Shown piece after piece: positions 10,649 through 21,400 of a stretch of 64,000 nucleotides of DNA. The position numbers and the translations under genes are program-made. The first letter of the stretch is position 1, and the number at the start of each line of letters is the position of its first letter. Origin of the DNA: Caecitellus pseudoparvulus (taxonomy: Eukaryota > Bigyra: Bicosoecida); assembly GCA_965644315.1 (NCBI GenBank), contig CBFFRQ010000067.1, forward strand, positions 186,001-250,000. The letters run 5' to 3'. The notes beneath the pieces were generated by a model. That model was not told where the DNA came from and searched no databases. It saw only the letters and a program-made list of their open reading frames with translations.

Positions 10649-11426
10649 GGCGTGTGAGCTCTGCGCAGGGGGCGATTGCGGGGCGACGGCGAGTGCTCCG
10701 GGTGCGAAAATGCAAAAAATGTGGGGATATTTCACGTAGAACAAGCCCCCGTGCTTGCTGGCACGGCTCCTTGTCACTACGGCACAGGAACACTGCCGTG
10801 GCGTGGCGCTGGCAGCATTTGAACCGTGGTGCCAGGAGAGTGCAGATGGCAGATGACGCCCGCCACCGCGGTACCGCGCGCACCACTGTCAAATTCATGC
10901 AAATGCTGGAACTCACAGACTACGTGCGTGTGGCAGCGTGTGCGCCGTCGTTTTCCAACGTGCCTCGTCTGGGGCGAGGCGCAAAGGTGGCAGGGCGTTT
11001 TCTGCCTCACCAGCCACGCGGCAGCTTTGCCTCGCACACACTTGACAGAGGCACGCTGCCAGGCACGACGCTGCACAAGAGCAGCGCAGGGATGCCGGTG
11101 AGGACGCAGGTCGTGGCCTGGACTTTTATTTTGACTCGCCAGCATGAGAGCTGCTTGCAAAAGTCTGCGCCGGCTGGCGTGCTGTTGCTTGGCAGTGGCT
11201 GGAAGCGCTGCAAGCTCGCCTGACGCCGTGCCAGATGCACTTCTGCAGCACAACACAAAGTATGGGGAACGTAGTTCAGCCTCCCTACTCGCCCACGACT
11301 GCACCCCTTGCGCAGCCTTTGACACTCGCCGCGACACCACGTTGCACTTGCGTTGCCGTGCACAGCAACGCAACACGAACCTGCCCCAAGGTCACCCCCT
11401 CACACCGCCGACACGCCGCGCCGAGC
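10649..11426. promoter_or_regulatory. Divergent intergenic region between the SET and EF-hand genes
   Basis: 778 bp between the two proposed start codons; it should hold both promoters and 5' UTRs. An in-frame ATG for the EF-hand gene also exists at 11235, so part of it may be coding. An AT-richer patch sits at 10705-10745. I see no recognisable core promoter motif. Confidence 0.4.
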
Positions 11427-14400
11427 ATGCCTGTCCGACGCCCCCGCCGCGCAAGGCGTGGCCTGGCCTCCAGTGGCAGCCTCAGCCGCCGCGAAGCTGC
11501 CAAGGCCTCTGCCACAGCAGCGCTTCTCTCAGCCGACGCGGCACATGCGCAAGCCTGGCTGGGCAGAGCGACGGCGTCGGTGGAGCAGGAAATTCGAGCC
11601 CTGCGTGAGACAGTCATGCGGGCTGGCAAGGTGCCTCAGGATGCCAGCTCCTCCTCGGACCTGCGCCTCGTCGGCCGCTCCATTGGCTCGGCAGACAGTG
11701 CCGCCGCGCGGGGACAAAGGTGCGTGCGCCAACGGTCGTGTGGGACGCTTGCCCGAAACCCTGTGCCACGGCGTGGGTAGACGTTTTTCGGGGTATTATC
11801 ATGGTGCATTACATTGATTTCTTGTAAAGTTCTCTCACCGCGATGCCTGTGCCCAGTGTGGTGTCGCTGGTGCTGGAAAGGTGCACGAGTGCGCCCGCCG
11901 TTTCACCCACGTTTCGCCCCCGCACAGCTCGCCGTGGTTGGACTCCCAGAGCAAAGTGGCGGCCGGCGCTGCTCTCCGGCGCCTTCGCAGCGCCCTTCTA
12001 CCTCCATACGGCACAGATGCACAGCAGCGCATGGCGGTCTGGGCTCGCTACGATGTGGGGGACTCTGGGCAGGTGGGCTGCCTGGCGCTGCAACGTGCCG
12101 CGGCAGCCATGGGCGCTGTGGTGGGCGACGCCGACGCCAGTGCGTTGCTGAAGGCCTTCCCGGGGCCCAGTCACGCCCACCTCCGTTACGCAGACTTGAA
12201 CGAGGCTCTGCGGAACGATTCCCCCTGGCTGGCGACGGGGGGTGGCGTGTGGGAGGTGGACGATGGGGGGGGTCGGCGAGTGCGACCAGGCGCCACGGAG
12301 CCCCCCATCTCCGCGGCCGACCTCAGCATCAACGACGTCTTGCGACGACTGGCCCGGCGAAACGCACGACGACCCGAAGGCGTCCTGGCCGCCCTCTTCG
12401 ACAAACACGCCAGCGGAGCCAAGGGCCTCACGCGCCGGGAACTGGCTGCTGCGTTACGGGACGTCTTCGGCCTGCACTTGAGCGGACGCGACCTGCACGC
12501 CACACACACAGCACTGGACACGAACAATGACGGCTTTGTCAGTCCTGCGGAGTTTGCGGCGCGAGTGGCGGCGACAGAAGCTGCCATCCGCGGCGCCGGA
12601 GCTGGTGCTGCGTTTCAAGCCGCCGGCGCTGGACTAGCCCCGGCCCAGGGCGAGGGCGGACTAGCAGGTGCATTTGCCTCTGCCGTAGCCCACGATTCCG
12701 CTGCTGCTCAGGCTGTTAGCCGTGGCAAGGGCGCTGTGCGTGCGGTATTTGAAGCCATGGACGCCGACGGAAACGGCAGCGTGGATGCTGAGGAGCTGGC
12801 CTCTGCGCTGCAACGCCTGGGGCTGGCCAGTGCTCCCAGCAGCGCATACCGCATCGTCACTGCGTTGGACTCCAACGGCACTCGGCAGGTGGGTTTCCGG
12901 GAGTTCCTAGACGGTTTTTTCGCGGCAGCCGGCTGGATCAGCGAAGCGGCCAGGACGCAGTTGGGCATGGGCCCACCAGTGGACGCCGGGGCAGGTCTGG
13001 ATGCCCCCGCAGCTGGTATCTTGACGGGGTGGGTGGAGTTCCTGGGACGGCTGTCGGCGCGGCAGGTCGTCATGCGACACGCAGTTGCGAGGGGCGACGT
13101 CGGCGCCCGCGACCCGCTCCAGTCCGACAGCCAGGCGAAGGACATTTTCCGCGACATCTCCGTCCACGCCCGCGCCTTTGATGCACAGGCGATGCAGACA
13201 GCAGTGGACCAAGCCATGCCTGGCGTCGCCCCTGCCCCCAGCGCCTTCTTGGGCTCCACAACGGGCGGGTCACTGGGCGGATGGGCCGCGGCGCCGCAGG
13301 TGCATCCTGCGGTGGACACCGCCTTCACATACTTCGATCCGGACGGCAATGGTTCTGTCTCGTATGGCGCCTGGGTGGACGGCCTGTTCATGTGGGCCAC
13401 GCGGATTGTGGTGGCTGCGGCACAGGCCGCGGCGGCGCAGGGCCGGATCGGGTCCGCTGCTGCGGAATTTGACCTGGAAACTGTCATGCTGCGCCTGGCC
13501 AGCATGACGGTTCCCGAGTTGGAAGCCGTGCATGCGGCTGCAGGGCGTGTGGGAGGGGGGGTGCCTGGCCCCCCACACCCCCCCCTTTCCATGCCTTGGG
13601 GAGCAGGGGCAGCGCCTGCTTCAGACCCGCCCACATCCGACCAGCAAAACAGTGACCCCGCCGCCCCAGATGTGTACACCATCCACTCCTTCCTGGACAT
13701 CACCGGCACATCACAGGAGATCGTGCCCGTGGAGGGCGGCCTCGGCGAGTGGGAACCCAGACGCAGAGCCAGCGGCCGACCCCCCCTCGCACCCCCCTCA
13801 CAGGCACCGCACCCTCCAGGCATGGCCCCTCTGCCACAGCCCACACCCCCTCCCCAGCTCGCCTCTCCCCATGACCTTGCTCGCAGCATAGCAGTGGGTG
13901 GCACGCAGACACTGCACGGTGGGGCCCCCCCTGCCAGTAGCCCTGCACTGTCAGCAAGCCTGAGCAGTCCATTTCCGCACCTGCAGGGTGGGTCTGGAGG
14001 GGGGGTACCGCCTGGTACGTGGGGAGGGGACTGGGGACGGGGTGGCCTGGTGGCGGACATACGACGCAGCTGGGAGGCAGTGGCGGCGGGGGGGGGTCAG
14101 GGCGGTGCGACTGCCCCCCTCGTGTCTCCCGGCGCGGGGGGGGGTCTGAGGTGGACCCGGCCGCTGCCGGAGGGGGATGAGGGGGGGGCTCCCGAGACCA
14201 AGGAGGGGGGTGATGCACCCCCTCCTGCACCGACACCAGCCTGGCCCACCGCCACCCCAGCGGCATGGTGGCCGCCCCACTCACAGCCACCCCTGCCAGT
14301 CATGCCCCCCATCACCCCAGCGCACTGGCTGCCTCCACAGCCCGCCCACACAGCCCCTCCCCAGCCGCCATCCACCGACCACGTGGATCTGAGCGCCTTC

Positions 14401-16473
14401 GCCTCCCCACGGGGGTCGTTGGACCCGGGCGCCCGTAGTGCTCTGGGGGACGCCTGCCGCCGCCGCATCCTGGCCCTGCGTGTGGGGCCACGTGTAACGC
14501 GTCAGTTCAAACGCATGGACGAGGACGGCAACGGTGTCCTCGATGCGGGGGAGCTGCAGGCGGCCCTGGGCCGGGAAGGCATCACCCTGGACGGTGGGCA
14601 GCTGCAAGGGCTGCTGGAGGACATTGCGCGATCCGCCTGTGCGGGCGTGTTGGACGCACACGGCCGCCCACTGCCCAGCATCGGAGGGGAGAGCATGCTT
14701 GCGGCACTGCAGGCGGGCCCATCCGCCCTGCGAAACGTGACGGTGTCTGCGCGGCAGTTTCAGCGGTGGGTGGACCACCCCGCCAACCCCACGCGAGGTC
14801 GCCTGCTCGCAGCGCGACCAGCGTCCCCCCCCAAGTCTGCCCCCTGCTCCCCCGACCACCGTCCCCCCTCGGCAACGGCATCGCCCCGCTCTGTGCGAAA
14901 GGACCTGCGGGCTTGGACACGCAGGGGTGGTTCGTCGCCCTCGCCGGGGCGGCGTGGGGGCAGCGGAAAACGAAGTGGCGCCGGACAGCGTGGTCGCAAG
15001 CGGCGCGGAGGGTCGGCAAAAACCCGCACACAGTCGACCCTGCAAGATCTGGCTGCGCTGGCCCCGCCCCGCGATCTGCAACGCGCCTCGCACAGCCACG
15101 TAGAAGCGAGTGACAGCATGCTGCACCTGCGTCGTCTCGTGCGACGTGCCATGGTCGTCGAGGGGAACGCGGCAGTCACGCGCGTCGCGGCCAGCGGGTC
15201 AGCGGGCGCCGGCGCCCTCGCTGGTCAGCGCCGTGGAGTCATCGACGAGACACATGCTGCGTTTACTCGCCATGGCGGTGGGGACGGCACGTGCACTGTG
15301 GCGCATGTGCGCACAGCCCTGCTGTCGCTTGGCCTGGGCGCGGCAGTGCTGGAAGAGGACGAGCTGCGCCCAGCACTGGCCAGTTTGGGCGCCCTGAATC
15401 GTGAAAAACGGGTTAGCATCCCGGTGTTGGCTGATTTCCTGTTCGAGGGGCTGGTGGGGTGGCGGGAGCAAGGCGACGAGCAGGCTGTGAACCACTTTCC
15501 CGCCACCACACGCCTGGCCGCTGCACTGCGCGACGATGGGTCGGGCGTCGGTGCATGGGGCACAGACGGCGAGGGGGGCCCTGCACCCCCCCCCAGCCCC
15601 GGCTGGGCGCCCCGCCCAGTCAGCCCTGCAGCCAAGTCCCCCACCCGGGCTGTGTGGCGCGGGAGGGATTTCTGGCGCACGGTGAGCCAAGTTGAAGCTG
15701 CGTTGCAGCGGGAAATACTCGCCCGTGCAACCTCCCTGGGCGGCGGGGCAAGGGGCCGCCTGCCCTCCGTCACCGCCTCGGCCGCAGGCATGGCCCGCAC
15801 GCCAGCACGGCATGCGACGTTTGACCTGCGTGATGCGTTTCGCTTCCTGGACCCCGCCCGCACCGGCCGTGTGCAGCTGCCTGCTTTCCACGAGGCGCTG
15901 ACTCGCCTGGGGGAGCTGGAAGCACCCCCGTACCCCTACCCCCTCGCTGAAACGCAGCAGGCAGCCACACCCACCACGGCAACCTCCCTCGCCAACACCC
16001 CCGAAGCAGTCTCCGTCGCCCGTGCCGTCTTCGTGCGTGTGCTGGGCGGGGAAGACCTGCACGGCAATGGGTGCGGGGATGCAGAGGGCACTGGGCGACC
16101 ACCTGCCGTCCAGTGGGGCCGCCACTCCCACAGCAACTGCATGTACGACTGGAGCATCACCTTCAGCTCCCTCGCGCGATGGGCCGTGCCGCTCAGTGAT
16201 GCTCTGCTGGCGGCGCGTGATAGGGTGTTGGCAGAGGTGCGCAAGCGGGGCCGAGGGGGCGGCGGCAGCCTCAGCTGGCACCGAGCCTTCCAGCGTGTGG
16301 ACGTGAACGGCGACGGCGTCCTGCAGCGCAAGGAGTTCCGCGAGGTCCTGCGGTCCGCCCTGCCTGGCGTGCAATGGGCGGATGTGCGGACGCTCGTGGA
16401 CGCCTTCGACGCAAACGGGGACGGAGTCGTGGACCTGCGAGAGTTCTTGCAGCTCGTGCACGTGGAAGACTGA
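11427..16473 (+). CDS. Large multi-EF-hand calcium-binding protein
   Basis: Exons 11427-11719 and 11928-16473 join in phase (AG|C, Ser98) to 1,612 residues. At least six convincing EF-hand loops are visible: DTNNDGFVSPAE (~294), DADGNGSVDAEE (~375), DPDGNGSVSYGA (~567), DEDGNGVLDAGE (~961), DVNGDGVLQRKE (~1,555) and DANGDGVVDLRE (~1,591). The last two form a classic C-terminal pair. Weaker partners occur near 252 and 411, plus SLGLGAAVLEEDEL-type hands around 1,200. Between them are long Pro/Gly-rich linkers (about 640-900 and 1,010-1,110). The C-terminal pair is calmodulin-like, but no kinase, protease or membrane segment is present, so a scaffold or axonemal role is possible and unproven. 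An in-frame ATG at 11235 could extend the N-terminus. The one intron (208 nt) is longer and more AT-rich than most here. Confidence 0.82.
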
Positions 16474-16768
16474 TGTCTTGCTTGACGGCGTGTGGGGGGC
16501 TAGATGTGCACGTGCAAGGGCCATGTTTTGCATTGCTGCCGGGCTGTTGGGAGTATTTGTGCTTTTCAGGCAGTGGCCCCTGTATTGATGTTCGGGCGTG
16601 GAATGAGCTGTTTCTGATACGACATTCCCTGTTTGGACAATGCATGATAAATGACACACTACAAAAGAATACAGGGCTGTGCAAGCCACTGCAAGGCTGG
16701 GCACAGTGGCGGCGTGCGAAGCCGAGAGGTGGGGCAGCCTCGCGGCGCCGAGTCGCATCCCCCGCCCC
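16474..16768. other. Intergenic spacer, EF-hand to RNase III-like gene
   Basis: 295 bp of AT-richer sequence holding the EF-hand gene's 3' UTR and the next gene's 5' region. It contains at 16650-16700 a ~50-bp stretch similar to one at 24522-24572. Confidence 0.5.
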
Positions 16769-17382
16769 ATGCTGCAGTCTCCGCTCCTGCAAGCAGCCTT
16801 CGTCCACCGTTCCTTCCGCTCCCTGCACGAGGGCGGCGGCATCCCGGGTCACCCTGATCTTCACTGGGGCCCGCCCCTCATCGCCGAGCCTGATGATGGC
16901 GAGGATGCGCATGCACTGTGGGGAGTGGACATGGGCGACTTGCCGGCTGGGCTGCGTGACGCTGTACAGAGTGCCCAGATGGGGTGGGGCACGACGCCCC
17001 TCATCCAGCGCCGCAACGCTGCTGTGCAGTCCATGCACGCGGGCCTGTCTCCCCTTACCTTGTGCTGTCTGAGCCCCCTTCCAGGGCACGCCATGACACG
17101 GCACGACAACGAGCGATTGAAGAAGATCGGCGACGCCTTGCTGGAGGTGGTGCTGCGGCATGCCGTGTGGCAGTGTATCGTTGTGAAGAACGTCAGTGCG
17201 TGTTGCCACTGGTGCCCCGGCGTCACACCTTGCGGGACATGAGCTAGACAGGCTCATGCCTTGCCGGGCAGGTAGCTTGGCGCAATATGATGCTGAATGC
17301 GGGGCGGCTTGGGCTGTTGCACCGTCTACAGTGTGTTCGGTTGGAGGGGGCTCGCAAGTCTGCGATGGACATGCCACGGTGA
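16769..17382 (+). CDS. Small RNase III-like domain protein, probably catalytically altered
   Basis: Exons 16769-17195 and 17252-17382 join in phase to 185 residues. The RNase III fold is suggested by FVHRSF near the start, the signature-like NERLKKIGDALLEVV, and the later helix RNMMLNAGRLGLLHRL, matching the 'N..A..LGL' part of the domain. In active enzymes the signature reads NERLEFLGD, where the second Glu binds catalytic metal; here that position is Lys, while the Asp is kept. A ~60-residue insertion separates the HRS and NERL parts. No double-stranded-RNA-binding domain follows. This resembles non-catalytic RNase III-fold ribosomal proteins (mL44 type) or mini-RNase III. The second exon was chosen because the 56-nt intron (GTGCGT...ACAG) keeps phase and restores the fold. 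The upstream frame lacks another ATG. Confidence 0.6.
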
Positions 17383-18424
17383 CAGCGCCGGAAGCAAAGC
17401 GGGAGGCAGGAAGACAAGGCAGTTTAGAGGTAAGACAGGGGTTCCTATGGATTGAGGTTGGGTGTGGCCTATCAAGGATCATTGGTCTGCTGTTGCTTCG
17501 AGGGAGACCTTTGCTCGGAAGTGAACAGCGGCGCATGGATGCTCGCGGTTTGGATGATCAGCATGATTGAAGTGAATTCCTTCGGAGCTCAGCTAGGTGG
17601 CATGGGGGAAGACAGGTCGATAGTGGTGCTTCAAGCCCATGAGTCAACTCAATCACTTTTAGGGGTCGCACATGGGTTGTTGTCCAAATTGAGCAATATG
17701 TGGGAAATGAGGTGTGCACCAGGTCAACGCTCCCGTCCTTCACACCGAAGAGGAGTCACAGAACTCCACTTTATGCTTCATTCATCACCTCTCTCTCCAG
17801 GAGCATCGTTGCAATGCCGAGTGCCGACAAGGCTGCTACAGGAGATGCATCAATGTCGCACAAGGCTCGCGTCCTCATGCTCGGATATGTTGTGTTTCAA
17901 ACACAAGAACGAATCCAAGCTTTTCGAATAAGATGGTGTAAGGCTTTGAACCTGTGCATTGCCTGCTTGGCGAGTGTTGAAGACAAGAGCTGTACAGTCG
18001 AGAGGGAGTATTCACGATGTTGCAGCGAAGGAGAGTTGTGTGCAGCGCGACAGAATGATCCCGACGGCTGATCTGGGGTCAATGCACTGGAAAGTTCTCA
18101 AACTAGCAGTCGCCAACGTCATCCTTCGATGTCAAGAGGATGTGGCTCCGGAAACACAGACACTGGACAACGGTTCAGGTGCTCATCCGTCGACAAGTTC
18201 AATTGCTCAAACATCGGCAGAACAATCACAAAAGAGGGCCCGAAACGCGGAGTGGATTCTTGGTGGTGTCACTGAAGCTGTGTGGGTGCTCCGAAGATGC
18301 CACACTTGACACAATCCGTGAAACGGCTGTGCCCTACAACTTATCCTCTTCGAAAGGCATTCTGAATTTCAGGCCGCTCAAGAGCTGCCCGGAATTCATA
18401 CAATACAACCATCGATTGACTCGA
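17383..18424. other. Intergenic region with no recognisable gene
   Basis: 1,042 bp between two convergent genes, noticeably more AT-rich than its surroundings. Open frames here are short and have no family resemblance. I see no RNA gene or repeat. It should contain the 3' UTRs of the RNase III-like and Sel1 genes. Confidence 0.5.
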
Positions 18425-21400
18425 TCAAGGCCACAGTCCCTTTCGTTTGAGGTTTGCTATCGCAGAGCTGCTTCCCTGCTCCGCCGCCGCCCTGTACCAC
18501 CGCACAGCCTCAGCATCATCCTTCGCCACACCCACGCCGTGCTCGAACATGAGACCGAGGCTCGTCTGACCGCTCACATCTCCCTGCTCCGCCGCCGCCC
18601 TGTACCACCGCACAGCCTCAGCATCATCCTTCGCCACACCCACGCCGTGCTCGAACATGAGACCGAGGCTCGTCTGACCGCTCACATCTCCCTGCTCCGC
18701 CGCCGCCCTGTAACACCGCACAGCCTCAGTCTCGTCCTTAGCCACACCCCTGCCGGTCGCGTACATTACACCAAGGTTTGTCTGTCCCCCTGCATGTCCC
18801 TGCTCCGCCGCCACCCTGTACCACCGCACAGCCTCAGCATCGTCCTTCTCCACACCCCTGCCGTCTGTGTACATCAGACCAAGGTTGCTCTGCCCTCCGG
18901 TGTCTCCCTGCTCCGCCGCCGCCCTGTACCACCGCACAGCCTCAGCATCATCCTTCGCCACACCCACGCCGTGCTCGAACATGAGACCGAGGCTCGTCTG
19001 ACCGCTCACATCTCCCTGCTCCGCCGCCGCCCTGTAACACCGCACAGCCTCAGTCTCGTCCTTAGCCACACCCCTGCCGGTCGCGTACATTACACCAAGG
19101 TTTGTCTGTCCCCCCGCATGTCCCTGCTCCGCCGCCACCCTGTACCACCGCACAGCCTCAGCATCATCCTTCGCCACACCCACGCCGTGCTCGAACATGA
19201 GACCGAGGCTCGTCTGACCGCTCACATCTCCCTGCTCCGCCGCCGCCCTGTACCACCGCACAGCCTCAGCATCATCCTTCGCCACACCCACGCCGTGCTC
19301 GAACATGAGACCGAGGCTCGTCTGACCGCTCACATCTCCCTGCTCCGCCGCCGCCCTGTACCACCGCACAGCCTCAGCATCATCCTTCGCCACACCCACG
19401 CCGTGCTCGAACATGAGACCGAGGCTCGTCTGACCGCTCACATCTCCCTGCTCCGCCGCCGCCCTGTAACACCGCACAGCCTCAGTCTCGTCCTTAGCCA
19501 CACCCCTGCCGGTCGCGTACATTACACCAAGGTTTGTCTGTCCCCCTGCATGTCCCTGCTCCGCCGCCGCCCTGTACCACCGCACAGCCTCAGCCTCGTC
19601 CTTCACCACACCCCTGCCTTCCTCGTACATCAGACCAAGGCTGTACTGCCCCTCCGCATAGCCCTGCTCCGCCGCCGCCCTGTACCACCGCACAGCCTCA
19701 GCCTCGTCCTTCACCACACCCCTGCCACGTTCGTACATCCAACCAATGTAGAACTGTCCCAGCGCATGTCCCTGCTCCGCCGCCACCCTGTACCACCGCA
19801 CAGCCTCCACATCATCCTTCACCACACCCTTGCCGTTCGCGTACATCAAACCAAGGTAAAATTGCCCCTCCGCATAGCCCTGCTCTGCCGCTGCCCTGAA
19901 CCACCGCACAGCCTCAGCATCGTCCTTCACCACACCCATGCCATTTGCGTACACCACACCAAGGTTGTACTGACAGTTCGCATCTCCCTGCTCCGCCGCC
20001 GCCCTGAACCACCGCACAGCCTCAGCCTCGTCCTTGCCCACACCCGTACCGTTCGCGTACATCAGACCAAGGTTGACCTGCCCTCCTGCATGTCCCTGCT
20101 CTGCCGCCGCCCTGAACCACCGCACAGCCTCAGCCTCGTCCTTGCCCACACCCGTACCATTAGCGTACATCAGACCAAGGTTGGACTGGCCCCACGCATG
20201 GCCCTGCTCCGCTGCCGCCCTGTACCACCGCACAGCCTGCACATAATCCTTCACCACACCCCTGCCTTCCTCGTACATCCATCCAAGGTTTGTCTGTCCC
20301 CCCGCATGTCCCTGCTCTGCCGCCGCCCTGAACCACCGCACAGCCTCAGCCTCGTCCTTCGCCACACCCTTCCCGTCCATATACATTCGACCCAGCTCCC
20401 AGCAATCCCAAACGTCTTCGTCTTCTGCTGCTATCCGCATTCTCTCAACATCCACAGCTTCCTTCCCACACCATACCCCATCATGAATCCCGGCAACATC
20501 CTTCATGTGCTCAACCACTTTCGACACCACGTCGCCTCCGCCCACCAAACATCCCCACACACCCACACAACCACTCCCTTTACTCCCCTGCCCAAACAGA
20601 TGCCCCACGATCCCCGCCACATCAACCAATCCACTGCACCTCCCTGCCTTCCGAACATCTCCTCTCACTCTCACTTCGGCTTGCCACCCCCGCATTCCAT
20701 CCCACAAATCCTGCGCATTCCCCCCATCTCCAGCCACAGCATCCCATACACGCCCCATCTTACCCTCACTTAGTTCTTCCCGCGCCCACCCCACGCCATC
20801 AACACCCATACCCCCAAAACGCTGGGCCGCACACACCAACTCATCGCACCCTCCCTCATCCACGCTGCCGCCCCACACGCCCCCTTCGTCAAAACTCGCC
20901 AACACACCACAACCTCCTTCACCACCACCACCTCCACACTCAGTGCCAAGCATGTCCCCCAACGCATCACTCCACTCCCCACACCCAGCCTCACCCACCA
21001 CCTGCCCCACACTCCCAGCACACAGTCGCACTGATGCCGCACCCCGCAACACATCGCCCACCACCCCACCAACGCCTCCACCCATCCCACGAGTCCCCTC
21101 AACGATCAGTGCCCCCAGAACGCCACCTCCAGCATATCCAGCCCCTGACTCCTCACAAGCGCTCAACACGCCCAAACACTTTCGTGCCACAACAGCCTTC
21201 ACATCGCCCTCCACATCATCCCAAGCCTCATCACCCACCAAGTCCGTCACTGCCACGCCCGCATCCACAGTCACTTGCAACACGAGACATGTCCAAGCTC
21301 CCAGTGGACCAGCACCACTAGCATGGCGTTGGTCTACACGAACAGCAACACCCCGCAAAGCCTGAACAGGCGCCGCAACACCAGCTGCATCTGCCCACGC

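Noticed and set aside
18140-20773. 877-residue plus-strand frame across the Sel1 array
   Set aside because: It is the antisense of the repeat: a 108-bp period with no stop in that frame keeps it open. The minus strand gives a recognisable Sel1 protein.
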